64,000 nucleotides of DNA from Breviolum minutum Mf 1.05b.01 (taxonomy: Eukaryota; Sar; Dinophyceae; Suessiales; Symbiodiniaceae). This document shows positions 24,265 to 33,806 of this stretch, in pieces. The notes below the pieces were generated by a model, which saw only the letters and a program-made list of their open reading frames with translations, made no database searches and was not told where the DNA came from. Made by a program: the position numbers and the translations under genes. The stretch's first letter is position 1. Every line of letters starts with the position of its first letter. The stretch is from assembly GCA_000507305.1 (NCBI GenBank), contig DF239305.1:58749-122748 (forward strand), in the 5' to 3' direction.

Positions 24265-24552
24265 AAAGAATTTTTGAAGACTATCTTCAGCTCTGCAACT
24301 GAGATGATCAAGGAGGTTCGCCTGAAGGGTTTTACAGGTGGAAAGCCCAAAATTCTTGCGAGACATGGAGGAACTTTCACACTCGCGATTCCTTCGAAGG
24401 AGCTTCAAGAAGCTTACGACATGCTCAGACAGACCTCTGGATTGATATATTCAGCGGCGAGATTGGAAAGCTTTCCACCATTCTGACTCCCAGTCAAGCA
24501 AGTGATGTCAGGATGCGTCTTCAAGCGAAGAACATTCCTAGCTGCAAATTCC
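24265..24552 (+). CDS. possible M14 carboxypeptidase propeptide, frame-shifted
   Basis: One frame reads KEFLKTIFSSATEMIKEV and GGTFTLAIPSKELQEAYDML. After about 24440 a second frame continues with DLWIDIFSGEIGKLSTILTP then SQASDVRMRLQAKNIPSCKF, up to a GT donor at 24553. Read together, the order (beta strand, helix, D-[LF]-W, beta strand, helix ending near GI or NIP) resembles the activation domain of M14 zinc carboxypeptidases. The catalytic domain is not seen. The frame change near CAGACCTCTGG may be an indel, a decayed copy or my misreading. The minus strand is also open here. Confidence 0.35.
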
Positions 24553-24837
24553 GTAGAAATAGGCCTCCTTAAAGGGAAATTAGTATTCCAATCTTCCAAC
24601 CATCCATTTTCAGGTGTATGTTGGTTTCAGGGCCTGGTAAAGTTCAAGAAGGATTCCACTCGTTTTCTTCTTGGATATTGTTGGACCTTGATTCATGATG
24701 CCCTACATGATTTACGTGAGCGACCGAGAAAAAGACGTCTGTCCCATAATACTATTATGCTGGTTGGTTAATAGGGATCCTCACAACGGCTTACTGTAAT
24801 CCCTATATTACTGGGTAGCAGAATCCTCTACATACCT

Positions 24838-24959
24838 TTAACAACGAAGGTTTTTCTCGTCGCCCCAATAAGTCTGGTACACATTGGGGTGCTCCTTCCC
24901 GCGTCCCTGAAAAGTATCCCCTTGACCCATGCAGCGACCATTTTCGTAAACATAGGCCG
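24838..24959 (-). CDS. minus-strand exon, C-terminal end
   Basis: On the minus strand a CTGGCAG acceptor is followed by 39 codons and TAA (24838-24840). The peptide reads AYVYENGRCMGQGDTFQGRG then KEHPNVYQTYWGDEKNLRC. The composition is very protein-like and much better than any + frame here. A GTATGT donor sits just after the stop in another frame, so a non-terminal exon cannot be excluded. It shows that not all genes in this part run left to right. Confidence 0.5.
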
Positions 24960-25174
24960 CTGCCAGTCATACTGTCGATGTTTCCTAAATCGGGCAAACT
25001 TCCTGGGATGTACATAATATACAACATAGGTATGTATGGGTCAGCAGTCCCAGGCCCCCTCCCGTCATTATATATAATATCAACTAAAACCCGTGTAAAT
25101 TCCTACAATAGATAAAACGACCTCTCAACTGGATAGCCGGATTTCTGAACCATCCACTGGATCTTTTTTGGGAG

Positions 25175-25249
25175 TCCTTGTTGGAACTTGAAGGAAGCGA
25201 GGCATCATGTCAAAGCCTCATGACCTTGGGAAATTCAACTTCTCACCAT
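25175..25249 (+). CDS. internal exon, 25 codons
   Basis: Preceded by TTTTTTGGGAG and ended by a consensus donor CAT|GTAAGC. Reads LLELEGSEASCQSLMTLG then NSTSHH, phase 0/0. Short; the donor is the main support. Confidence 0.4.
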
Positions 25250-27961
25250 GTAAGCAGCATATATCTGGACAAATTACAGCGACCCTTCACCGCCAACCTT
25301 GGTCACGTCAGTTTAAATGGTGGTGATTTAGTAAGGAAATCCACCACAAAAAAGGCCGAAACCTTCAGGTTTTTCCGGACTTCTTAAAATTTCCCCATGT
25401 TGGGATGAGGTTTTTGGCGCGTCAGCCACCAGAAGGACATGCCCCAAAAATCTCCCCAAGAATTACCGACTTATCAACTTGTCCGTTGCTGGAACCTTGA
25501 GAAGGTGAACTTGAACTTCCTAAAGGAAAATCGTGAAAAATCATCCATTTCAATGGCTGTTGTTACCAGACCTTCCCTGAAACTAACAACAAATTTGCCC
25601 CTGAAAGCTTTCCAATGAATGGTTGTTTCAGATGAATCATTTCCTTTTTTGGGTGAATTCGGCCTATTTTCAGAATTGCAACTTCGCTGTGAGTTTTAGG
25701 GAGCTGTATATAACTGTGCTCCCTAAACATTTTGTTTTTTTGATGCTAGAGCATTAAACACCTTCATGGTTTTTCTTGACCTGTAACAAGAAGTGCGAAC
25801 CTTTGGTGATTTCAGCATTACAAACATCAAGATTTCCGAGTTTTGACACCTTATTACTGGGCAAATGATAGCGGCTCAAACCGAGGTCAGGTCACCCCAA
25901 ATGGTAGTCATTGTAAGGGAATCCACCCCAAAACATCCTTATTTCAGCTTTAGCAATTGTAATTTGCCTAGATCCTATTCTTTTCATGTATCGTATAATT
26001 CTTTGTACCTACATTTGGTTGTTGTTTACGATAAATGTGGGTAAGGCCTTATCAAACCATTTTGCCTAGCTTTCCAACACACTCACTCAAATCTTAAGAT
26101 CTTACATAACAACAAACTCAACAACAAAACTCAACACCCCCTTCATTCACTTCCACACAAATTTCGCCCCCTTTCAACTCCACCAACTCCAACTCAACAA
26201 CAACATTTTCTCCCCAAAAACGCTTCCGCAACGAAAAGAAGACACGGAGACTGTCCTTGGTTGCCAAGGACACCTCTCTATCAACAGATCTTGCTGTTGG
26301 TTTTATGTGTCATCTTAGCTAACATCTCAGCTTTGACCATTCATCGCCTCATGGAAACTTGGTTGGAAGACCTTGGGAGACCGTGGTTGGTTGGTTGGAA
26401 ATGAAGGGGTGGATTTCAGTTGAAGGTTTCTAGTTTTTGTGGGGTATGCATATAAATGTTCCTAGATATGTATATAAGTTTATATATACACACGCCTTTG
26501 CATATAAGAAGAGAGGTATTTATAGTTAAAAATGTACATACGTGTCTGGAAGGCTATGAAGTCTCTTTTTTTTGTCCTGCAAAATAGATTCTATATTCAC
26601 AGGAGCCAGTAGGAGCTATTTCCCGTCCTCATTTCATCATTTTTCACGGGGAAGCCTTAGAGATCTGGGATGAGCGTGGCGACCCAAGAAATTCACCCTT
26701 CAAAATTTGTCCCATTCGCTGGGTCGGGGTTTGTTGTTCAGATCTGAAAAAGCTCGGGAGGTCTGAAAAAAATAGCGACCCCAAAAACATGTGTTGGTGG
26801 AATAAAGTCCAAAAAGAGCATCACTTCAATAACTCCAAAATTGGTAAAATCTGGATGGTGCTGGTGCTAGCGAGCAAATCATCAATTCTTTTGGATGAAA
26901 GTCAGTGATACTATAAAAACAAAGGTTAAAACAAAGGTTGGGAGGGTGGGGAAAGGTTTACGGAAAAGATATCACCCAGACCTCACTCAAAGATGTGAAC
27001 ATCAGTTCTTTTAAAGTAGAAAGATGGACCTCCCAATGTCGACAGTTGAAGGTGACATACTCATCCACATTGAATGAACTGATCGTGATTTTTTTTTGGG
27101 GAGATCTTATCTTAATCCAAATTGGGTTTGAGATGGAATTTTAAAAATCATGGATTTTCACAAGGAAATCCCTGGTTGTTGTTACAGTCCCTGAAACTAA
27201 ACAGCTGGCACCCTGAAAATTGATGTGACTGGAAGACGACAGTCGTCTTTCCTAACTTGGGATTCGGATTTCCGGCTTTTTCAGGGGTTCATATAGCGGT
27301 GCGGGGGTGACCAAAACAACGAAGTTCCTACTCCATCATTTTGGGAAGATCGCGTGTTGAGGAGCACATTTTTTGTGACAGTGGGGTTGAAAAAAAAGCA
27401 CCTCCTAGGTCCTTAGGTAGTGGGTGGATAGGTAGGCGAAACTTTCCACCTTGTTTTTCTCACCAATTTCGAGATTGCATCCTGGTTGATGAGAATATTG
27501 TCAACTTGATTGAAAAACTAGGTAGAAAATAGAAGTAACTTCTACCATGACTACTGGAAGAATCACTTTGTTTGGAGGGGCAGGGATTGTTCCATCCCCT
27601 CAGGCTAAAATCTGATTGCAAGACAAAATAAATCAACTACCCTCCCCGAAACAAACAGTTTGCCCTTAAAGATAGGCCGAACCCCTAAAAGGAAATCAAT
27701 CATCGACTCCAACTCCCCCAATCTTCAGAAGCAAACTCGCTGTTAGTTTCAGGGAGAATATTTTTGCTTCAAGTCTCCCAGGGTCACTCACTCCCTCCCT
27801 CCCTCCCCTCACTCACTCAGGGTTTACACCCCTGAAGTTTAACATAAGTTCACCTGAAAATAAGATGACATTTCTTTTTGGGATGGCCTCCTTTTTGTAG
27901 GGCTTATGTTCGTTTTGGGGAGAGTAATCCTGGAAAACACAAAAAATCCAACCATTTTTTC
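25250..27961. other. no gene seen; element-filled intron or spacer
   Basis: No convincing exon in 2.7 kb. It holds degenerate family A palindromes (about 25571-25702, 27187-27285, 27641-27757, 27828-27930), an AC/CA-rich tract (26070-26220) and TA-rich patches near 26440-26520. Confidence 0.5.
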
Positions 27962-28039
27962 CGCTTGGACGAGGATTCCTTTCCACAACTCATGGGATTC
28001 TTCTCCTGCGTCTTGTCGGCTTGCATGCTACCCGGCTAA
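27962..28039 (+). CDS. possible short terminal exon
   Basis: Follows CATTTTTTC and reads RLDEDSFPQLMGFFSCVLSA then CMLPG and TAA (28037-28039). The composition is protein-like but the acceptor is weak. Confidence 0.3.
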   Translation, partial: RLDEDSFPQLMGFFSCVLSACMLPG

Positions 28040-28076
28040 CTGATTTATCGAAAATCAGAGGCCTTGGATTCCTTCA

Positions 28077-28283
28077 CTAGGTGGTGGTTTGAAACAAATT
28101 CTTATTTTTACCTCTATTTGGGTGTTTCCAAAAATAGAGGTACCCCAAAATGGATGGTTTATAATGGAAAACCCTATTAAAATGGATGATTTGGGGGTAC
28201 CACTATTTTCGGAAACACCCATTTAGGGAAGATTCCAATTTTGACTCATATTTTTCAGATGGGTTGTTTCAACCACCAACTAG
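28077..28283. mobile_element. family D element interrupted by another palindrome
   Basis: CTAGGTGGTGGTTTGAAAC to GTTTCAACCACCAACTAG enclose a second inverted repeat at 28120-28221. Confidence 0.85.
28120..28221. mobile_element. nested palindrome (family Q)
   Basis: GGGTGTTTCC to GGAAACACCC with TACCCCAAAATGGATG / GATGATTTGGGGGTAC inside. A related copy is at 34326-34430. Confidence 0.85.
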
Positions 28284-28344
28284 CTTGGATTCCTTCAGGT
28301 TTTTTGGAGCAGAGGTGGGTTTTGTAAATCACCCACTGCTACAG

Positions 28345-28429
28345 TACTTGGAGGATCATCCCATTTAGGCCATTTGAAAGAGGAAACTTTCCTACTACGA
28401 AACCCCGAACTGGGATGATCCTCTAAGTA
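28345..28429. mobile_element. family C palindrome, short copy
   Basis: TACTTGGAGGATCATCCCA to TGGGATGATCCTCTAAGTA, internally deleted. Confidence 0.9.
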
Positions 28430-28669
28430 CGTACCTTGGGAAATCCACAAGGTTGAAAAGGATGACATGATGCCATTCGTAGAATCCAATCACCTCTCAT
28501 TTGGCATCATGTCATCTCTGAACGGAGGCAAAGGTTTTTATAATCTTTGGTGTGATTTTTCATGTGGTTTGATGCAGCCAATGAAGGGTTTTTTGGAAAT
28601 ATGCCACCAAAAAAACCCACCACCGAAATGCTCCCCAGAACCGAAAAAGAATGGAACTTCCAGTCAAGG

Positions 28670-28790
28670 TGGGCCCCTACCCGTTGTAAGTAGGGGTTGC
28701 AACTCCACTTATGGGGGTTATAACCCCAGTTACCTAGTAATAAGGCCAGTTATAAGGGTTATAACTCCATCTATAACTAGGTGCACCTTG
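28670..28790. mobile_element. family J element
   Basis: AAGGTGGGCCCCTAC...AACTAGGTGCACCTT with nested ACTCCACTTATGGGGG / TTATAACTCC motifs. Related: about 3820-3935, 4595-4665, 11530-11602, 31735-31865, 38215-38302. Confidence 0.75.
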
Positions 28791-28899
28791 TTGCTTCGGT
28801 TGGGAAACTGATGCTTGATGGTGTGTTTCCACTCTCTCCTGTTTCGGCGGGAAAAAATCGGAGTGAGTCAGTACCAGCTTGGGCTGACACACAAAACGT
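28788..28899 (+). CDS. possible exon
   Basis: Starts at the end of a family J element and reads VASVGKLMLDGVFPLSPV then SAGKNRSESVPAWADTQNV. A second frame is open as well. No firm splice sites. Confidence 0.3.
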
Positions 28900-29043
28900 C
28901 AGGAACCAAAAAAAACACCACGTACTTGGAATTGGGCCAAGGGACGTCCCTTATAGCCGGAGTATATGTATACTGTATACTGTATACATATATGTATCTC
29001 GTGCGACCCTTCCACACTTTTGCCAGAATAATGCATTATATAG

Positions 29044-29150
29044 ACTAAGTGGTGATTTGAAACAGTTTTGTCATTTTTATCCCGATCCCTGGGGAGATGA
29101 TCCAATTTGACTTGCACATATTTTTCAACTGGGTTGAAACCACCAACTAG
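29044..29150. mobile_element. family D element
   Basis: CTAAGTGGTGATTTGAAAC to GTTGAAACCACCAACTAG, with CCAATTTGACTTGCACATAT inside. Related copies: about 300-360, 16625-16710, 43780-43870, 50075-50180, 58284-58394, 63556-63662. Confidence 0.85.
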
Positions 29151-29257
29151 TAGTATATATGGACATATTGATATCTAGCCAAAGTATAACCAGGTCGCAC
29201 CGAAAACATCAGAAGTACGTTGCGAAGGCATCATGGAAATTTTGCGATTTATTTCAG

Positions 29258-29323
29258 GGTTGCAGACAGAGGTTCGTGAAATACACAACTTTGGACAGGG
29301 ATGAGCGTGGATTTTCCAGCTGT
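29258..29323 (+). CDS. 22-codon exon with an EF-hand-like loop
   Basis: Acceptor GATTTATTTCAG at 29246-29257, donor TGT|GTAGGT at 29324, phase 0/0. Reads GCRQRFVKYTTLDRDERGF then SSC. The order F..(Y/L)..LDRDERG matches the entering helix and first half of an EF-hand calcium loop (D at 1, D at 3, G at 6), but the second half would have to come from the next exon. Calcium binding is therefore a suggestion only. Confidence 0.5.
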
Positions 29324-29562
29324 GTAGGTTTTTAAAGTTGTTTAACCACCCAAAAACGGCAACCATATACTCAGGCAACAGTGTTTCACACACACTGGAA
29401 ACACTCATGGTTCAGATCCAGGATTTGGCAAAAAAGAATCCACAGTAGGTTTTCCGAGACCTCACGTGGCTTAAGCGTGTTGACACATCCTTTTTTGGGG
29501 GTAAATCAACTTGACTCCCAAGTTGATTGATTCACATCGATCGGACCTCGAAGTCCGGAAAG

Positions 29563-29653
29563 GTTGATGCCTTGGAATTTCTTATTTGGTGCCTTCACTG
29601 CGGTCTGGATTGGAGTAGCTGTAGGAAGTATCTTGGAAGAGGCGGCCTTGGGG
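29563..29653 (+). CDS. internal exon, transmembrane or EF-hand reading
   Basis: Between CGGAAAG (ending 29562) and the good donor GGG|GTAAGG, two frames are open. One is a membrane helix: MPWNFLFGAFTAVWIGVAVG then SILEEAALG. The other starts VDALEFLIWCLHCGLDW, which looks like the exiting part of an EF hand (V.ALEF) and is in phase 0 with the exon at 29258-29323. Family C starts 37 nt downstream. Confidence 0.45.
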
Positions 29654-29690
29654 GTAAGGGGATGGTACGTAGGGGTTGGGGGATGGGGGA

Positions 29691-29836
29691 TACTTGGAGG
29701 ATCATCCCAGTTAGTAAGTGGTTAATAACCACCATTTATAAGCCATTTAGCCCATTTGGAAGGGGAATATCCCTACTTAGGGGACTTACTAACCATGGTT
29801 ATTAACCACTTACTAACTGGGATGATCCTCCAAGTA
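29691..29836. mobile_element. family C palindrome, near perfect
   Basis: About 146 bp; TACTTGGAGGATCATCCCAG at the left is repeated inverted at the right, and the arms continue through GTTAGTAAGTGGTTAATAACC with few mismatches. Other copies: about 5275-5375, 35207-35317, 53053-53195, 62950-63068. Confidence 0.95.
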
Positions 29837-29940
29837 GGGGTTACCTGCACAAGTTCGTACAAACCAATGGAAATCCGGAAAATCATTGGAACCAAACCTC
29901 CACTCTAATGGTTCCAACCCTTCATTTTCCAGACATGCGA

Positions 29941-30050
29941 AGCATCCCTAAAACTAACAGTTCACCCCTTAAAATGATGGTTTCCAATAGGAATCTCCTT
30001 TTCCAAGGGGTCCCCCATTTTTCAGGTGTGAACTCTTAGTTTCAGGGGTC
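29941..30050. mobile_element. family A palindrome
   Basis: Arms CTAAAACTAACAGTTCACCC and GGTGTGAACTCTTAGTTTCAG; loop carries GATGGTTTCCAATAGGAATC, a variant core shared with 12352-12459 and 54894-55011. Confidence 0.85.
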
Positions 30051-30471
30051 TGTTTTTTTTTTCGTGGATATGTAGATTCTTTCGGATCAAAATTTTAGTG
30101 GGCGGTTTTGGCCAGATTTTTTTTCTTGAGCCATCTTCCATCCATCAACAGTTCTGTAAAACACATATTAATATTAAGTAAGTTTCTATGCCAAAGTAGC
30201 CATAATGAATCAAGAAGATCTTTGGGTACTGAGTACTTCCATCCAAACACGGAAATTGAGAAGCTATTTGAAACCTCAAGACAGACTGTTGCATGGTTCA
30301 GAATTCCGGCTCACCACCTGGGATGTACAAACCCATGTGAAATAACCGGAGAAACTACCAACCTCAACTGGTTGGCCGGATTTCTGACCATCAATTGCAT
30401 GAACACCATTTAAGTTCTCCAAGGAAAACCCTTAAAAGACAGAAAGTGGTGAGGTACCCCAACCAACCTAA

Positions 30472-30643
<172 letters not shown>

Positions 30644-30663
30644 TTCAAACTTCAATCTGGCAG

Positions 30664-30801
30664 GTGATCTTGCGTCGAACCTTACAACGTGAGATCAAGC
30701 GTCGTGCAGCCACGGGAGAAGATGACATGGCTTTCTTTGATCACAAGCGAGCGGCATCCATGGAAGAATGGCAGGCGGCGCTTGGTTTCTGGGATGGGAG
30801 G
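30664..30801 (+). CDS. internal exon next to a (CAA)n array
   Basis: Acceptor CAATCTGGCAG at 30653-30663, donor AGG|GTGACC at 30802; 46 codons, phase 0/0. Reads VILRRTLQREIKRRAATGED then DMAFFDHKRAASMEEWQAAL and GFWDGR. Highly charged, probably helical. Its 3' splice site lies only 20 nt after a 170-nt (CAA)n array. Family not recognised. Confidence 0.7.
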
Positions 30802-31434
30802 GTGACCCCTTTTTTTGAAGGGCTTTGGCAGTGAAGGTGGTTGTTTTGAAATCAGGGGGTTAACTGTAAATTGGGGACCCATTTTTGTTTGAGGGGATCA
30901 AAGTTGATGCAAATGTATGTTGGAAGATTTTGAGGGATTTCCTTGACAAAAAGTGCATTGTTTGGGTCTGTTGAATAAGAATGATATAGTTCCACAAAAG
31001 CAATGTTTAGTGGTAAGTTTTTGGTCGGGGTTGTTTCACCAGCATCTATCCCTCACTGATTCATACACTTTTAGTGGCACACCGCAATTTCTTGAGCCGG
31101 GGGCCTTGGTTCAGATGTGCAAATCAAAGCATATCGCTCTTGTTGCACCAACTTATACTCCAACTAGGGTGATTCTTAAGGTCTTAGAAGGGCCTCACAA
31201 CCAAGCTATTTCAGTACAGGGGTGAAACTTCTGAGCAGTTTGTAGGTGAACACCTCCCAAAATAAGCTTATCAATTTTGATTGGTAACAGATTTGAGAGT
31301 TTTTACAGGAATACTGGACAAACTTCTACACCTGGGTATTATGCTGGTGAATATCGGAGTACTTGGAGTTACTGAACATGCATGAACCATCCAACCAAAT
31401 ACTTGAAAAGTCTGAATCTGTCTCCCTACAACCC

Positions 31435-31524
31435 CTAGACATCCAGTCATACCTCCTCAGGTTTGGTGTTTTAGGCATATTTTAGGGGTCCAAGTGCCTT
31501 CTCAGCAGGTGTTTGGATGTCTAG
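31435..31524. mobile_element. family G palindrome
   Basis: CTAGACATCCAGTCATACC to GGTGTTTGGATGTCTAG, very close to the 41464 copy; 60 bp upstream of the 31585 exon. Confidence 0.9.
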
Positions 31525-31584
31525 AGTCTCATCATTCAAATGCAGACACCTTGGGTTTCAAAGTGGTCCTTTTTGTATCACCAG

Positions 31585-31698
31585 GAACTGGAGGATGACG
31601 AAACAGAAGAGGAACCTCCACCAGAACCCGACCGACAAGATGCTGGGGCGAAGATATTTCACCAACCTAGATGCAACCCTGAAACAACGGGGCATTGA
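31585..31698 (+). CDS. acidic, proline-rich exon
   Basis: Acceptor TTGTATCACCAG ends at 31584. The frame reads ELEDDETEEEPPPEPDRQDA then GAKIFHQPRCNPETTGH and a TGA at 31696-31698, so the exon probably ends before that. A second frame is open with basic residues, but the acidic reading matches later exons (33.7, 35.0, 37.2, 38.5 and 39.9 kb). Likely part of a disordered region. Confidence 0.5.
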   Translation, partial: ELEDDETEEEPPPEPDRQDAGAKIFHQPRCNPETTGH

Positions 31699-31894
31699 GG
31701 GAACTTCATTGAGGGGGCATTTTAGCCCCCTAACCTCGACCAACAACCACCTCATAACTCCATTTATAGGGGTGAAAAAACCCCACAGAAACCCATTTGC
31801 AAGGCCATTTGTATCCATTTGTAGGGGCCCCACAACTCCATGTATAGCGAGTAGGGGCCAATCTTGTATTGGTTGAAGTCAAGTCCATACTACC

Positions 31895-31927
<33 letters not shown>

Positions 31928-32100
31928 TGGTTGTGCGTTCACCTTTATTGGTACCCTTCAGAAAGGTGAGGCCCCAAACGTAGCGGAAAGGAAGCACTTG
32001 TTAACTTGCAAAATGCCTAGACGCAATAAACCAATTCACAGACCTTTGTGACATTAACGACACTCCAGACTAGTATCAGGGGGAACTTTCGTGGCTCAAG

Positions 32101-32208
32101 TACTGCTGTTGATAGCTGAAATCCTGCACCAGTTGATAGGTAGTTTATCCCATTATTTGTAGGGTTTCATACATCCCAGGTGGTGCAGGATTTCTTCCAT
32201 CAACAGTA
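32101..32208. mobile_element. family B palindrome bordering an exon
   Basis: TACTGCTGTTGATAG to CCATCAACAGTA. The open frame of the 32214-32486 exon extends into its right arm. Confidence 0.85.
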
Positions 32209-32213
32209 GTACT

Positions 32214-32486
32214 TTCCATTTTCGACAAACCTTTTCGATTCCAAATCAACCACCTAACCGCACCAACTTCTACCACGTTTTCCAACTATTCCGAAACAAC
32301 TTGCTTCAACAAAAAAACATCCCCCCGGTCTCCAAGGATAAGTTACAAACCTATTTGGAACTAGCTGCTGCGGGTCATAGTCCCATCGACTACGTTCGTG
32401 AATCTTCCGGGCTTCCATTGGAAGATCGCTTTACCATTCCGGAGTCGGAGCTTAGTGAAAGCCAGGAGGCCAGGTTGAAGTCATAA
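32214..32486 (+). CDS. long exon, about 90 codons
   Basis: The frame is open from the end of a family B palindrome (32208) to a TAA at 32484-32486. It reads IPNQPPNRTNFYHVFQLFR, NNLLQQKNIPPVSKDKLQ, TYLELAAAGHSPIDYVRESS and ends ESELSESQEARLKS. Polar and helical. The frame is also open through the palindrome's right end, whose CAACAG could act as the acceptor. A GT at 32474 (CCAG|GTTGAAG) may be the donor instead of a stop. Not recognised. Confidence 0.6.
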   Translation, partial: FHFRQTFSIPNQPPNRTNFYHVFQLFRNNLLQQKNIPPVSKDKLQTYLELAAAGHSPIDYVRESSGLPLEDRFTIPESELSESQEARLKS

Positions 32487-32663
32487 GGGGATCCTGGGAG
32501 GATGGGCACCAGGACGTTTGTTGTGGTGAAAGTTAACCTTCCGCCATTTAGTGGGGTAGTCCAAGTGATAACCCCACTTACGGGGGGACGAAAACGATCA
32601 GCATCTGCCAATTTTTCCCACGTATTTTTTCTGGAAGCGAATCTGAGGGTCCCAATTTTCCCC

Positions 32664-32812
32664 CCCCAAATGCCACGGTGTTGTTTTTTTTTCCCAAGAA
32701 ATCACCGGCCTTTTTTTTTGGGAGGTTAGTAACCATCATTGTCCCTTAATGATCCCTTAATAAGGGCCGGTGATTTCTTGGGGTGGAACCCACGTGGCAT
32801 TTTTTTGGGGGG
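32664..32812. mobile_element. family H palindrome
   Basis: CCCCCCAAATGCCACG to CGTGGCATTTTTTTGGGGGG, with AAGAAATCACCGGCC / GGCCGGTGATTTCTTG inside. Confidence 0.9.
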
Positions 32813-32890
32813 GATTGGGCCGCTAGAGTGGCGTAGATAGGACCATCCGGTGGCTGGGCTGTAGGGGACTAGCTCTAATCAGTGAGAGTC

Positions 32891-32984
32891 TACCCTCCAG
32901 GGAACTAACATATCCCCCCAAAATGGCATTTTGAAGATGATTTTCCTTTTCCCCAGGTGGGATATGTTAATTCCCTGGAGGGTA
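32891..32984. mobile_element. palindrome with family A core and different arms
   Basis: Arms TACCCTCCAGGGAACTAACA.. and ..TAATTCCCTGGAGGGTA match with one mismatch over 26 bp. The loop has TTGAAGATGATTTTCCTTTT as in family A, but the inner arm (ATATCCC/GGGATAT) is different. Confidence 0.9.
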
Positions 32985-33136
32985 TGTTTCCTGTTGAGCT
33001 GAGCTGAAGCTTTGGAACTTAAAAATCTTTTTGGGGAGCTAAGTTGGTGGTGAAGCAGTTAGCCCAAAGATTTTTCGGTGTTTTTGTCCCTAAAAATTGG
33101 TAAACATGATGTAATTTCATGGCAGCAGAATTTCAG

Positions 33137-33378
33137 CCCCAGTGCCATCAAGTATACCACCCACCGAAGGATTCCCCCAAAAATCGTATCAAAATTCTAT
33201 GGATCTCGTGATTGGAGAGTTTTCTTTTAATCAGAAAGGCTACCTCTTAAAATTCTACAGGAAACCTCTAGAAGTTTCCCCCCGGGCCCCACTTCACGAT
33301 TTGATCAAGGAGGGGAAAACCACACAACCTCCGAAGATGTCAGCCCCATCAGCTCCACCTCCTCTTCCTCGGCAGTGA
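33137..33378 (+). CDS. exon with proline-rich C-terminus
   Basis: Acceptor GAATTTCAG ends at 33136. Reads PSSIPPTEGFPQKSYQNSMD, LVIGEFSFNQKGYLLKFYRK, then PLEVSPRAPLHDLIKEGK and ends SAPSAPPPLPRQ at TGA (33376-33378). No GT donor lies near the stop, so this may be a terminal exon and the exons from 33.7 kb on a further gene. Two other frames are open in the first 90 nt. Unknown function. Confidence 0.5.
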
Positions 33379-33719
33379 AACCTCAAGGGTTTCGAGTTTC
33401 AGTTTTCACATCCGAAAATTGGGACATTGATGAACAAAAAGTCGAAGATACACACCATTTTTTTCCCGAAAAAAATAGATAGCTCCAAAAGCAGGTAGAA
33501 ATTCTAAGTCTCCAAATTTTTTTTTGTGTGTGATTCTTTTTATTTTTCGGTGAAATCTCACCAGGGATGGTGCGAAAAAAAACCCCGTAAATAATGGGAT
33601 AAACTACCCAACCTCAACAGGTGGTTTCACCGCCAGGATTTCTGGTTGCCATCAAGTAGGTAGGGTTCCGCGATGTGTCGTCAGCCAGACGACGCCTCGG
33701 ATGGTGCCATGTGTTCCAG

Positions 33720-33806
33720 GAAGAAGGTTCGGTGGAAGTGGATGCCTTAGAAGATGAAATGGAAGAAGATGAGCCACGACCTGCTCACAGAAGTCGAAGT
33801 ACCTTG
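33720..33806 (+). CDS. acidic internal exon, 29 codons
   Basis: Acceptor CATGTGTTCCAG ends 33719, GT donor at 33807 (TTG|GTGTTT), phase 0/0. Reads EEGSVEVDALEDEMEEDEPR then PAHRSRSTL. Upstream the frame remains open back to about 33672, so the exon could start earlier. Low-complexity acidic segment. Confidence 0.6.

Noticed and set aside
24226..24408. 60-codon minus ORF with basic residues
   Set aside because: One of several open frames opposite the 24265 exon region; no splice signals chosen over the others.
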